Source of the DNA: Malachius bipustulatus
Taxonomy: Eukaryota > Arthropoda > Insecta > Coleoptera > Melyridae
DNA length: 64,000 nucleotides
Assembly: GCA_910589415.1 (NCBI GenBank)
Contig: OU342639.1
Span: 4,782,268-4,846,267 of the forward strand
Direction of reading: 5' to 3'
Part shown: positions 1 through 14,500 of the stretch, in pieces
Layout: the number at the start of each line of letters is the position of its first letter
Position numbering within the stretch: the first letter of the stretch is position 1
The notes under the pieces: model-generated
Told to the model about the DNA's origin: nothing
What the model saw: the letters and a program-made list of their open reading frames with translations, nothing else
Database searches by the model: none
Made by a program: the position numbers and the translations under genes

Positions 1-3000
1 CAGGATCGCAGAGAAGCTAGGAGATTTTTCGACGAAGGAAAAAGATCGCCTCGCATATTTCTGTGATCCTGGTCGGGGATTTTGCAAATATTATTTCATG
101 AAATTCCTTGTCAGCAGTGCTCGAGTGAAATTGAAAAATCCCTATCAGGATCGCAGAGACGCGAGGAGATTTTTCGACGAAATGAAGGAAAAAGATATCC
201 TCGCATTTCTGTGATCCTGGTCGGGGATTCTCCAATTATTATTTCATCAAATTCGTTGTCAGCAATGCTCGAGTGAAATTGAGAAATCCCTATCAGGATC
301 GCAGAGACGCAAGGAGATTTTTTGCCGAATTTAAGGAAAAAATCTCCTCGCATTTCTGTGATCCTGGTCGGGGATTTTGCAATTATTATTTCATGAAATT
401 CGTTGTCAGTAATGCTCGAGTGAAATTGATAAATCCCTATCAGGATCGCAGAGAAGCGAGGAGATTTTTTGCCGAATTGTAGGAAAAAATCTCCTCGCAT
501 TTCTGTGATCCTGGTCGGGGATTTTGCAATTATTATTTCATGAAATTCCTTGTCAGCAGTGCTCGAGTGAAATTGAGAAATCCCTATCAGGATCGCAGAG
601 ACGCAAGGAGATTTTTTGCCGAATTTAAGGAAAAAATCTCCTCGCATTTCTGTGATCCTGGTCGGGGATTTTGCAATTATTATTTCATGAAATTCGTTGT
701 CAGCAATGCTCGAGTGAAATTGAAAAATCCCTATCAGGATCGCAGAGACTCGAGGATATTTTTCGGCGAAATGAAGGAAAAAGATCTCCTCGCATTTCTG
801 TGATCCTGGGCGGGGATTTTGCAATTATTATTTCATGAAATTCGTTGTCAGCAATGCCCGCGTGAAATTGAGAAATCCCTATTAGGATCGCAGAGACGCG
901 ACGAGATTTTTCGACGAAATGAAGGAAAAAGATCTCCTCGCATTTCTGTGATCCTGGTCGGGGATTTCCTATTATTATTTCATCAAATTCGTTGTCAGCA
1001 ATGCTCGAGTGAAATTGAAAAATCCCTATCAGGATCGCAGAGACGCGAGGAGATTTTTTGCCGAATTTAAGGAAAAAGATCTCCTCGCATCTCTGTGATC
1101 CTGGTCGGGGATTTTGCAATTGTTATTTCATGAAATTCGTTGTCAGCAATGCCCGCGTGAAATTGAGAAATCCCTATTAGGATCGCAGAGACGCGACGCG
1201 ATTTTTCGACGAAATGAAGGAAAAAGATCTCCTCGCATTTCTGTGATCCTGGTCGGGGATTTCCTATTATTATTTCATCAAATTCGTTGTCAGCAATGCT
1301 CGAGTGAAATTGAAGAATCCCTATCAGGATCGCAGAGACGCAAGGAGATTTTTTGCCGAATTTAAGGAAAAAATCTCCTCGCATTTCTGTGATCCTGGTC
1401 GGGGATTTTGCAATTATTATTTCATGAAATTCGTTGTCAGCAATGCTCGAGTGAAATTGAAAAATCCCTATCAGGATCGCAGAGACTCGAGGATATTTTT
1501 CGGCGAAATGAAGGAAAAAGATCTCCTCGCATTTCTGTGATCCTGGGCGGGGATTTTGCAATTATTATTTCATGAAATTCGTTGTCAGCAATGCCCGCGT
1601 GAAATTGAGAAATCCCTATTAGGATCGCAGAGACGCGACGAGATTTTTGACGAAATGAAGGAAAAAGATCTCCTCGCATTTCTGTGATCCTGGTCGGGGA
1701 TTTCCTATTATTATTTCATCAAATTCGTTGTCAGCAATGCTCGAGTGAAATTGAAAAATCCCTATCAGGATCGCAGAGACGCGAGGAGATTTTTCGGCGA
1801 AATGAAGGAAAAAGATTTCCTCGCATTTCTGTGATCCTGGACGGGGATTTTTCATTTATTATTTCATGAAATTCGTTGTCAGCAATGCTCGCGTGAAATT
1901 GAAAAATCCCTATCAGGATCGCAGAGACGCGAGGAGATTGTTTGCCGAATTGGAGGAAAAAGATCTCCTCGCATCTCTGTGATCCTGATCGGGGATTTTG
2001 CAATTATTACTTCATTGAATTCGTTGTCAGCAATGCTCGCGTGAAATTGAAAAATTCCTATCAGGATCGCAGAGACGCGACAAGATTTTTTTCGAATTGG
2101 AGGAAAAAGATCTCCTCGCATCTCTGTGATCCTGGTCGGGGATTTTGCAATTGTTATTTCATGAAATTCGTTGTCAGCCATGTATGAGTGAAATTGAAAA
2201 ATCCCTATCAGGATCGCAGAGACGCGACGAGATTTTTTTCGAATTGGAGGAAATAGATCTCCTCGCATCCCTGTGATCTTGGTCGGGGATTTTGGAATTA
2301 TTTTTTCATGAAATTCGTTGTCAGCAATGCTCGAGTGAAATTGAAAAATCCCTATCAGGATCGCAGAGACGCGAGGAGATTTTTCGGCGAAATGAAGGAA
2401 AAAGATCTCCTCGCATTTCTGTGATCCTGGGCGGGGATTTTCTTATTATTATTTCATGAAATTCGTTGTCAGCAGTGCTCGAGTGAAATTGAAAAATCCC
2501 TATCAGGATCGCAGAGACGCGAGTAGATTTTTCGACGAAATGAAGGAAAAAGATCGCCTCGCATATTTCTGTGATCCTGGTCGGGGATTTTGCAATTATT
2601 ACTTCATTAAATTCGTTGTCAGCAATGCTCGCGTGAAATTGAAAAATCCCTATAAGGACCGCAGAGACGCGAGTAGATTTTTTGCCGAATTGTAGGATAA
2701 AGATCTCCTCGAATCTCTGTGATCTTGGTCGGGGATTTTGCAAATATTATTTCATGAAATTCGTTGTCATCCATGTATGAGTGAAATTGAAAAATCCCTA
2801 TCAGGATCGCAGAGACGCGAGAAGATTTTTTGCCGAATTGGAGGAAAAAGATCTCCTCGCATCTCTGTGATCCTGGTCGGGGATTTTGCAATTATTATTT
2901 CATGAAATTCGTTGTCAGCAATGCTCGCGTGAAATTGAAAAATCCCTATCAGGATCGCAGAGACGCGAGGAGATTTTTTGCCGAATTGGAGGAAAAAGAT

Positions 3001-4587
3001 CTCCTCGCATCCCTGTGATCCTGGTCGGGGATTTTGAAATTATTATTTCATTAAATTCGTTGTCAGCAATGCTCGCGTGAAATTGAAAAATCCCTATAAG
3101 GACCGCAGAGACGCGAGGAGATTTTTTGCCGAATTGGAGGAAAAAGATCTCCTCGCATCCCTGTGATCCTGGTCGGAGATTTTGCAATTATTATTTCATG
3201 AAATTCGTTGTCAGCAATGCTTGACTGAAATTGAAAACTCCCTATCAGGATCGCAGAGACTCGAGGATATTTTTCGGCGAAATGAAGGAAAAAGATCTCC
3301 TCGCATTTCTGTGATCCTGGGCGGGGATTTTGCAATTATTATTTCATGAAATTCGTTGTCAGTAATGCTCGAGTGAAATTGAAAAATCCCTATCAGGATC
3401 GCAGAGACGCGAGGAGATTTTTCGACGAAATGAAGGAAAAAGATATCCTCGCATTTCTGTGATCCTGGTCGGTGATTTTCCAATTATTATTTCATCAAAT
3501 TCGTTGTCAGCAATGCTCGAGTGAAATTGAGAAATCCCTATCAGGATCGCAGAGACGCAAGGAGATTTTTTGCAGAATTTAAGGAAAAAATCTCCTCGCA
3601 TTTCTGTGATCCTGGTCGGGGATTTTGCAATTATTATTTCATGAAATTCGTTGTCAGTAATGCTCGAGTGAAATTGAGAAATCCCTATCAGGATCGCAGA
3701 GACGCAAGGAGATTTTTTGCCGAATTTGAGGAAAAAATCTCCTCGCATTTCTGTGATCCTGGTCGGGGATTTTGAAATTATTATTTCATGAAATTCGTTG
3801 TCAGCAATGCTCGAGTGAAATTGAAAAATCCCTATCAGGATCGCAGAGACTCGAGGATATTTTTCGGCGAAATGAAGGAAAAAGATCTCCTCGCATTTCT
3901 GTGATCCTGGGCGGGGATTTTGCAATTATTATTTCATGAAATTCGTTGTCAGCAATGCTTGACTGAAATTGAAAAATCCCTATCAGGATCGCAGAGACTC
4001 GAGGAGATTTTTCGGCGAAATGAAGGAAAAAGATCTCCTCGCATTTCTGTGATCCTGGGCGGGGATTTTCCTATTATTATTTCATGAAATTCGTTGTCAG
4101 TAATACTCGAGTGAAATTGATAAATCCCTATCAGGATCGCAGAGAAGCGAGGAGATTTTTTGCCGAATTGTAGGAAAGAATCTCCTCGCATTTCTGTGAT
4201 CCTGGTCGGGGATTTTCCAATTATTATTTCATCAAATTCGTTGTTAGCAATGCTCGAGTGAAATTGAGAAATCCCTATCAGGATCGCAAAGACGCAAGGA
4301 GATTTTTTGCCGAATTTAAGGAAAAAATCTCCTCGCATTTCTGTGATCCTGGTCGGGGATTTTGCAATTATTATTTCATGAAATTCGTTGTCAGTAATGC
4401 TCGAGTGAAATTGATAAATCCCTATCAGGATCGCAGAGAAGCGAGGAGATTTTTTGCCGAATTGTAGGAAAAAATCTCCTCGCATTTCTGTGATCCTGGT
4501 CGGGGATTTTGCAATTATTATTTCATGAAATTCCCTGTCAGCAGTGCTCGAGTGAAATTGATAAATCCCTATCAGGATTGCAGAGAC

Positions 4588-4652
4588 GCGAGGAGATTTT
4601 TTCCTTCATTTCGGCAAAAAATCTCCTGAAATGAAGGAAAAAATCTCCTCGC
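4588..4652. repeat. 169-bp satellite variant with a perfect 25-bp hairpin
   Basis: This monomer carries about 21 extra bases that turn its centre into a perfect inverted repeat: arms 4,588-4,612 and 4,628-4,652 (GCGAGGAGATTTTTTCCTTC and onward) around a 15-base spacer GGCAAAAAATCTCCT. The same variant lies at 6,084, 8,909, 13,211, 15,448, 18,568 and 20,805 (positions of the left arm), carried along by the higher-order duplications. Confidence 0.9.
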
Positions 4653-5289
4653 ATTTCTGTGATCCTGGTCGGGGATTTTGCAAATATTATTTCATGAAAT
4701 TCGTTGTCAGCAATGCTTGACTGAAATTGAAAACTCCCTATCAGGATCGCAGAGACTCGAGGATATTTTTCGGCGAAATGAAGGAAAAAGATCTCCTCGC
4801 ATTTCTGTGATCCTGGTCGGGGATTTTCCAATTATTATTTCATCAAATTCGTTGTCAGCAATGCTCGAGTGAAATTGAGAAATCCCTATCAGGATCGCAG
4901 AGACGCAAGGAGATTTTTTGCAGAATTTAAGGAAAAAATCTCCTCGCATTTCTGTGATCCTGGTCGGGGATTTTGCAATTATTATTTCATGAAATTCGTT
5001 GTCAGTAATGCTCGAGTGAAATTGATAAATCCCTATCAGGATCGCAGAGAAGCGAGGAGATTTTTTGCCGAATTGTAGGAAAAAATCTCCTCGCATTTCT
5101 GTGATCCTGGTCGGGGATTTTGCAATTATTACTTCATGAAATTCCTTGTCAGCAGTGCTCGAGTGAAATTGAAAAATCCCTATCAGGATCGCAGAGACGC
5201 GACGAGATTTTTCGACGAAATGAAGGAAAAAGATCTCCTCGCATTTCTGTGATCCTGGTCGGGGATTTTGCAATTATTACTTCATTAAA

Positions 5290-8200
5290 TTCGTTGTCAG
5301 CAATGCTCGAGTGAAATTGAGAAATCCCTATCAGGATCGCAGAGACGCAAGGAGATTTTTTGCCGAATTTAAGGAAAAAATCTCCTCGCATTTCTGTGAT
5401 CCTGGTCGGGGATTTTGCAATTATTATTTCATGAAATTCGTTGTCAGCAATGCTCGAGTGAAATTGAAAAATCCCTATCAGGATCGCAGAGACTCGAGGA
5501 TATTTTTCGGCGAAATGAAGGAAAAAGATCTCCTCGCATTTCTGTGATCCTGGGCGGGGATTTTGCAATTATTATTTCATGAAATTCGTTGTCAGTAATG
5601 CTCGAGTGAAATTGAAAAATCCCTATCAGGATCGCAGAGAAGCTAGGGGATTTTTCGACGAAGGAAAAAGATCGCCTCGCATATTTCTGTGATCGTGGTC
5701 GGGGATTTTGCAATTATTATTTCATGAGATTCGTTGTCAGTAATGCTCGAGTGAAATTGAAAAATCCATATCAGGATCGCAGAGAAGCGAGGAGATTTTT
5801 CGACGAAATGAAGGAAAAAGATCGCCTCGCATATTTCTGTGATCCTGGTCGGGGATTTTGCAATTATTATTTCATGAAATTCGTTGTCAGTAATGCTCGA
5901 GTGAAATTGATAAATCCCTATCAGGATCGCAGAGAAGCGAGGAGATTTTTTGCCGAATTGTAGGAAAAAATCTCCTCGCATTTCTGTGATCCTGGTCGGG
6001 GATTTTGCAATTATTATTTCATGAAATTCCTTGTCAGCAGTGCTCGAGTGAAATTGATAAATCCCTATCAGGATTGCAGAGACGCGAGGAGATTTTTTCC
6101 TTCATTTCGGCAAAAAATCTCCTGAAATGAAGGAAAAAATCTCCTCGCATTTCTGTGATCCTGGTCGGGGATTTTGCAAATATTATTTCATGAAATTCGT
6201 TGTCATCCATGTATGAGTGAAATTGAAAAATCCCTATCAGGATCGCAGAGACGCGAGAAGATTTTTTGCCGAATTGGAGGAAAAAGATCTCCTCGCATCT
6301 CTGTGATCCTGGTCGGGGATTTTGCAATTATTATTTCATGAAATTCGTTGTCAGCAATGCTTGACTGAAATTGAAAACTCCCTATCAGGATCGCAGAGAC
6401 TCGAGGATATTTTTCGGCGAAATGAAGGAAAAAGATCTCCTCGCATTTCTGTGATCCTGGGCGGGGATTTTGCAATTATTATTTCATGAAATTCGTTGTC
6501 AGTAATGCTCGAGTGAAATTGAAAAATCCCTATCAGGATCGCAGAGACGCGACGAGATTTTTCGACGAAATGAAGGAAAAAGATATCCTCGCATCCCTGT
6601 GATCCTGGTCGGAGATTTTGCAATTATTATTTCATGAAATTCGTTGTCAGCAATGCTTGACTGAAATTGAAAACTCCCTATCAGGATCGCAGAGACTCGA
6701 GGATATTTTTCGGCGAAATGAAGGAAAAAGATCTCCTCGCATTTCTGTGATCCTGGGCGGGGATTTTGCAATTATTATTTCATGAAATTCGTTGTCAGTA
6801 ATGCTCGAGTGAAATTGAAAAATCGCTATCAGGATCGCAGAGACGCGACGAGATTTTTCGACGAAATGAAGGAAAAAGATATCCTCGCATTTCTGTGATC
6901 CTGGTCGGGGATTTTCCAATTATTATTTCATCAAATTCGTTGTCAGCAATGCTCGAGTGAAATTGAGAAATCCCTATCAGGATCGCAGAGACGCAAGGAG
7001 ATTTTTTGCAGAATTTAAGGAAAAAATCTCCTCGCATTTCTGTGATCCTGGTCGGGGATTTTGCAATTATTATTTCATGAAATTCGTTGTCAGTAATGCT
7101 CGAGTGAAATTGATAAATCCCTATCAGGATCGCAGAGAAGCGAGGAGATTTTTTGCCGAATTGTAGGAAAAAATCTCCTCGCATTTCTGTGATCCTGGTC
7201 GGGGATTTTGCAATTATTACTTCATGAAATTCCTTGTCAGCAGTGCTCGAGTGAAATTGAAAAATCCCTATCAGGATCGCAGAGACGCGACGAGATTTTT
7301 CGACGAAATGAAGGAAAAAGATCTCCTCGCATTTCTGTGATCCTGGTCGGGGATTTTGCAATTATTACTTCATTAAATTCGTTGTCAGCAATGCTCGAGT
7401 GAAATTGAGAAATCCCTATCAGGATCGCAGAGACGCAAGGAGATTTTTTGCCGAATTTAAGGAAAAAATCTCCTCGCATTTCTGTGATCCTGGTCGGGGA
7501 TTTTGCAATTATTATTTCATGAAATTCGTTGTCAGCAATGCTCGAGTGAAATTGAAAAATCCCTATCAGGATCGCAGAGACTCGAGGATATTTTTCGGCG
7601 AAATGAAGGAAAAAGATCTCCTCGCATTTCTGTGATCCTGGGCGGGGATTTTGCAATTATTATTTCATGAAATTCGTTGTCAGTAATGCTCGAGTGAAAT
7701 TGAAAAATCCCTATCAGGATCGCAGAGAAGCTAGGGGATTTTTCGACGAAGGAAAAAGATCGCCTCGCATATTTCTGTGATCGTGGTCGGGGATTTTGCA
7801 ATTATTATTTCATGAGATTCGTTGTCAGTAATGCTCGAGTGAAATTGAAAAATCCATATCAGGATCGCAGAGAAGCGAGGAGATTTTTCGACGAAATGAA
7901 GGAAAAAGATCGCCTCGCATATTTCTGTGATCCTGGTCGGGGATTTTCCTATTATTATTTCATGAAATTCGTTGTCAGTAATGCTCGAGTGAAATTGAAA
8001 AATCCCTATCAGAATCGCAGAGAAGCGAGGAGATTTTTTGCCGAATTGTAGGAAAAAATCTCCTCGCATTTCTGTGATCCTGGTCGGGGATTTTGCAATT
8101 AATATTTCATGAAATTCGTTGTCAGCAATGCTCGAGTGAAATTGAGAAATCCCTATCAGGATCGCAGAGACGCAAGGAGATTTTTTGCCGAATTTAAGGA

Positions 8201-10935
8201 AAAAATCTCCTCGCATTTCTGTGATCCTGGTCGGGGATTTTGCAATTATTATTTCATGAAATTCGTTGTCAGCAATGCTCGAGTGAAATTGAAAAATCCC
8301 TATCAGGATCGCAGAGACTCGAGGATATTTTTCGGCGAAATGAAGGAAAAAGATCTCCTCGCATTTCTGTGATCCTGGGCGGGGATTTTGCAATTATTAT
8401 TTCATGAAATTCGTTGTCAGTAATGCTCGAGTGAAATTGAAAAATCCCTATCAGGATCGCAGAGAAGCTAGGGGATTTTTCGACGAAGGAAAAAGATCGC
8501 CTCGCATATTTCTGTGATCGTGGTCGGGGATTTTGCAATTATTATTTCATGAGATTCGTTGTCAGTAATGCTCGAGTGAAATTGAAAAATCCATATCAGG
8601 ATCGCAGAGAAGCGAGGAGATTTTTCGACGAAATGAAGGAAAAAGATCGCCTCGCATATTTCTGTGATCCTGGTCGGGGATTTTGCAATTATTATTTCAT
8701 GAAATTCGTTGTCAGTAATGCTCGAGTGAAATTGATAAATCCCTATCAGGATCGCAGAGAAGCGAGGAGATTTTTTGCCGAATTGTAGGAAAAAATCTCC
8801 TCGCATTTCTGTGATCCTGGTCGGGGATTTTGCAATTATTATTTCATGAAATTCCTTGTCAGCAGTGCTCGAGTGAAATTGATAAATCCCTATCAGGATT
8901 GCAGAGACGCGAGGAGATTTTTTCCTTCATTTCGGCAAAAAATCTCCTGAAATGAAGGAAAAAATCTCCTCGCATTTCTGTGATCCTGGTCGGGGATTTT
9001 GCAAATATTATTTCATGAAATTCGTTGTCATCCATGTATGAGTGAAATTGAAAAATCCCTATCAGGATCGCAGAGACGCGAGAAGATTTTTTGCCGAATT
9101 GGAGGAAAAAGATCTCCTCGCATCTCTGTGATCCTGGTCGGGGATTTTGCAATTATTATTTCATGAAATTCGTTGTCAGCAATGCTTGACTGAAATTGAA
9201 AACTCCCTATCAGGATCGCAGAGACTCGAGGATATTTTTCGGCGAAATGAAGGAAAAAGATCTCCTCGCATTTCTGTGATCCTGGGCGGGGATTTTGCAA
9301 TTATTATTTCATGAAATTCGTTGTCAGTAATGCTCGAGTGAAATTGAAAAATCCCTATCAGGATCGCAGAGACGCGACGAGATTTTTCGACGAAATGAAG
9401 GAAAAAGATATCCTCGCATCCCTGTGATCCTGGTCGGAGATTTTGCAATTATTATTTCATGAAATTCGTTGTCAGCAATGCTTGACTGAAATTGAAAACT
9501 CCCTATCAGGATCGCAGAGACTCGAGGATATTTTTCGGCGAAATGAAGGAAAAAGATCTCCTCGCATTTCTGTGATCCTGGGCGGGGATTTTGCAATTAT
9601 TATTTCATGAAATTCGTTGTCAGTAATGCTCGAGTGAAATTGAAAAATCGCTATCAGGATCGCAGAGACGCGACGAGATTTTTCGACGAAATGAAGGAAA
9701 AAGATATCCTCGCATTTCTGTGATCCTGGTCGCGGATTTTCCAATTATTATTTCATCAAATTCGTTGTCAGCAATGCTCGAGTGAAATTGAGAAATCCCT
9801 ATCAGGATCGCAGAGACGCAAGGAGATTTTTTGCAGAATTTAAGGAAAAAATCTCCTCGCATTTCTGTGATCCTGGTCGGGGATTTTGCAATTATTATTT
9901 CATGAAATTCGTTGTCAGTAATGCTCGAGTGAAATTGATAAATCCCTATCAGGATCGCAGAGAAGCGAGGAGATTTTTTGCCGAATTGTAGGAAAAAATC
10001 TCCTCGCATTTCTGTGATCCTGGTCGGGGATTTTGCAATTATTACTTCATGAAATTCCTTGTCAGCAGTGCTCGAGTGAAATTGAAAAATCCCTATCAGG
10101 ATCGCAGAGACGCGACGAGATTTTTCGACGAAATGAAGGAAAAAGATCTCCTCGCATTTCTGTGATCCTGGTCGGGGATTTTGCAATTATTACTTCATTA
10201 AATTCGTTGTCAGCAATGCTCGAGTGAAATTGAGAAATCCCTATCAGGATCGCAGAGACGCAAGGAGATTTTTTGCCGAATTTAAGGAAAAAATCTCCTC
10301 GCATTTCTGTGATCCTGGTCGGGGATTTTGCAATTATTATTTCATGAAATTCGTTGTCAGCAATGCTCGAGTGAAATTGAAAAATCCCTATCAGGATCGC
10401 AGAGACTCGAGGATATTTTTCGGCGAAATGAAGGAAAAAGATCTCCTCGCATTTCTGTGATCCTGGGCGGGGATTTTGCAATTATTATTTCATGAAATTC
10501 GTTGTCAGTAATGCTCGAGTGAAATTGAAAAATCCCTATCAGGATCGCAGAGAAGCTAGGGGATTTTTCGACGAAGGAAAAAGATCGCCTCGCATATTTC
10601 TGTGATCGTGGTCGGGGATTTTGCAATTATTATTTCATGAGATTCGTTGTCAGTAATGCTCGAGTGAAATTGAAAAATCCATATCAGGATCGCAGAGAAG
10701 CGAGGAGATTTTTCGACGAAATGAAGGAAAAAGATCGCCTCGCATATTTCTGTGATCCTGGTCGGGGATTTTCCTATTATTATTTCATGAAATTCGTTGT
10801 CAGTAATGCTCGAGTGAAATTGAAAAATCCCTATCAGAATCGCAGAGAAGCGAGGAGATTTTTTGCCGAATTGTAGGAAAAAATCTCCTCGCATTTCTGT
10901 GATCCTGGTCGGGGATTTTGCAATTAATATTTCAT
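5290..10935. repeat. Higher-order repeat, two tandem copies, 2,825-bp period
   Basis: Monomer order and private variants recur at an offset of exactly 2,825 bp. The 169-bp palindromic monomer at 6,084 recurs at 8,909, and the block of monomers at 6,203-7,800 recurs at 9,028-10,626 with the same substitutions. The unit corresponds to about 19 monomers. A shorter offset of 2,088 bp links 4,870-5,980 with 6,957-8,070, so the block was assembled by more than one unequal exchange. Boundaries are approximate because monomers are alike. Confidence 0.85.
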
Positions 10936-11537
10936 GAAATTCCTTGTCAGCAGTGCTCGAGTGAAATTGAAAAATCCCTATCAGGATCGCAGAGACGCGA
11001 GGAGATTTTTCGACGAAATGAAGGAAAAAGATATCCTCGCATTTCTGTGATCCTGGTCGGGGATTTTCCAATTATTATTTCATCAAATTTGTTGTCAGCA
11101 ATGCTCGAGTGAAATTGAGAAATCCCTATCAGGATCGCAGAGACGCAAGGAGATTTTTTGCCGAATTTAAGGAAAAAATCTCCTCGCATTTCTGTGATCC
11201 TGGTCGGGGATTTTGCAATTATTATTTCATGAAATTCGTTGTCAGCAATGCTCGAGTGAAATTGAAAAATCCCTATCAGGATCGCAGAGACTCGAGGATA
11301 TTTTTCGGCGAAATGAAGGAAAAAGATCTCCTCGCATTTCTGTGATCCTGGGCGGGGATTTTGCAATTATTATTTCATGAAATTCGTTGTCAGCAATGCT
11401 TGACTGAAATTGAAAAATCCCTATCAGGATCGCAGAGACTCGAGGAGATTTTTCGGCGAAATGAAGGAAAAAGATCTCCTCGCATTTCTGTGATCCTGGT
11501 CGGGGATTTTGCAATTATTATTTCATGAGATTCGTTG

Positions 11538-14500
11538 TCAGTAATGCTCGAGTGAAATTGAAAAATCCCTATCAGGATCGCAGAGACTCGAGGAGATTTT
11601 TCGGCGAAATGAAGGAAAAAGATCTCCTCGCATTTCTGTGATCCTGGGCGGGGATTTTCCTATTATTATTTCATGAAATTCGTTGTCAGTAATACTCGAG
11701 TGAAATTGATAAATCCCTATCAGGATCGCAGAGAAGCGAGGAGATTTTTTGCCGAATTGTAGGAAAGAATCTCCTCGCATTTCTGTGATCCTGGTCGGGG
11801 ATTTTGCAATTATTATTTCATGAAATTCCTTGTCAGCAGTGCTCGAGTGAAATTGAAAATCCCTATCAGGATCGCAGAGACGCGAGGAGATTTTTCGACG
11901 AAATGAAGGAAAAAGATATCCTCGCATTTCTGTGATCCTGGTCGGGAATTTTCCAATTATTATTTCATCAAATTCGTTGTCAGCAATGCTCGAGTGAAAT
12001 TGAGAAATCCCTATCAGGATCGCAGAGACGCAAGGAGATTTTTTGCCGAATTTAAGGAAAAAATCTCCTCGCATTTCTGTGATCCTGGTCGGGGATTTTG
12101 CAATTATTATTTCATGAAATTCGTTGTCAGCAAAGCTTGACTGAAATTGAAAAATCCCTATCAGGATCGCAGGGACTCGAGGAGATTTTTCGGCGAAATG
12201 AAGGAAAAAGATCTCCTCGCATTTCTGTGATCCTGGTCGGGGATTTTGCAATTATTATTTCATGAGATTCGTTGTCAGTAATGCTCGAGTGAAATTGAAA
12301 AATCCATATCAGGATCGCAGAGAAGCGAGGAGATTTTTCGACGAAATGAAGGAAAAAGATCGCCTCGCATATTTCTGTGATCCTGGTCGGGGATTTTGCA
12401 AATATTATTTCATGAAATTCGTTGTCAGTAATGCTCGAGTGAAATTGAAAAATCCCTATCAGGATCGCAGAGACTCGAGGAGATTTTTCGGCGAAATGAA
12501 GGAAAAAGATCTCCTCGCATTTCTGTGATCCTGGGCGGGGATTTTCCTATTATTATTTCATGAAATTCGTTGTCAGTAATACTCGAGTGAAATTGATAAA
12601 TCCCTATCAGGATCGCAGAGAAGCGAGGAGATTTTTTGCCGAATTGTAGGAAAGAATCTCCTCGCATTTCTGTGATCCTGGTCGGGGATTTTGCAATTAT
12701 TATTTCATGAAATTCCTTGTCAGCAGTGCTCGAGTGAAATTGAAAATCCCTATCAGGATCGCAGAGACGCGAGGAGATTTTTCGACGAAATGAAGGAAAA
12801 AGATATCCTCGCATTTCTGTGATCCTGGTCGGGGATTTTCCAATTATTATTTCATCAAATTCGTTGTTAGCAATGCTCGAGTGAAATTGAGAAATCCCTA
12901 TCAGGATCGCAAAGACGCAAGGAGATTTTTTGCCGAATTTAAGGAAAAAATCTCCTCGCATTTCTGTGATCCTGGTCGGGGATTTTGCAATTATTATTTC
13001 ATGAAATTCGTTGTCAGTAATGCTCGAGTGAAATTGATAAATCCCTATCAGGATCGCAGAGAAGCGAGGAGATTTTTTGCCGAATTGTAGGAAAAAATCT
13101 CCTCGCATTTCTGTGATCCTGGTCGGGGATTTTGCAATTATTATTTCATGAAATTCCTTGTCAGCAGTGCTCGAGTGAAATTGATAAATCCCTATCAGGA
13201 TCACAGAAATGCGAGGAGATTTTTTCCTTCATTTCGGCAAAAAATCTCCTGAAATGAAGGAAAAAATCTCCTCGCATTTCTGTGATCCTGGTCGGGGATT
13301 TTGCAAATATTATTTCATGAAATTCGTTGTCATCCATGTATGAGTGAAATTGAAAAATCCCTATCAGGATCGCAGAGACGCGAGAAGATTTTTTGCCGAA
13401 TTGGAGGAAAAAGATCTCCTCGCATCTCTGTGATCCTGGTCGGGGATTTTGCAATTATTATTTCATGAAATTCGTTGTCAGTAATGCTCGAGTGAAATTG
13501 AAAAATCCCTATCAGGATCGCAGAGACTCGAGGAGATTTTTCGGCGAAATGAAGGAAAAAGATCTCCTCGCATTTCTGTGATCCTGGGCGGGGATTTTCC
13601 TATTATTATTTCATGAAATTCGTTGTCAGTAATACTCGAGTGAAATTGATAAATCCCTATCAGGATCGCAGAGAAGCGAGGAGATTTTTTGCCGAATTGT
13701 AGGAAAGAATCTCCTCGCATTTCTGTGATCCTGGTCGGGGATTTTGCAATTATTATTTCATGAAATTCCTTGTCAGCAATGCTTGACTGAAATTGAAAAC
13801 TCCCTATCAGGATCGCAGAGACTCGAGGATATTTTTCGGCGAAATGAAGGAAAAAGATCTCCTCGCATTTCTGTGATCCTGGGCGGGGATTTTGCAATTA
13901 TTATTTCATGAAATTCGTTGTCAGTAATGCTCGAGTGAAATTGAAAAATCCCTATCAGGATCGCAGAGACGCGACGAGATTTTTCGACGAAATGAAGGAA
14001 AAAGATATCCTCGCATTTCTGTGATCCTGGTCGGGGATTTTTTAATTATTATTTCATCAAATTCGTTGTCAGCAATGCTCGAGTGAAATTGAGAAATCCC
14101 TATCAGGATCGCAGAGACGCAAGGAGATTTTTTGCCGAATTTAAGGAAAAAATCTCCTCGCATTTCTGTGATCCTGGTCGGGGATTTTGCAATTATTATT
14201 TCATGAAATTCGTTGTCAGCAATGCTCGAGTGAAATTGAAAAATCCCTATCAGGATCGCAGAGACTCGAGGATATTTTTCGGCGAAATGAAGGAAAAAGA
14301 TCTCCTCGCATTTCTGTGATCCTGGGCGGGGATTTTGCAATTATTATTTCATGAAATTCGTTGTCAGCAATGCTTGACTGAAATTGAAAAATCCCTATCA
14401 GGATCGCAGAGACTCGAGGAGATTTTTCGGCGAAATGAAGGAAAAAGATCTCCTCGCATTTCTGTGATCCTGGTCGGGGATTTTGCAATTATTATTTCAT

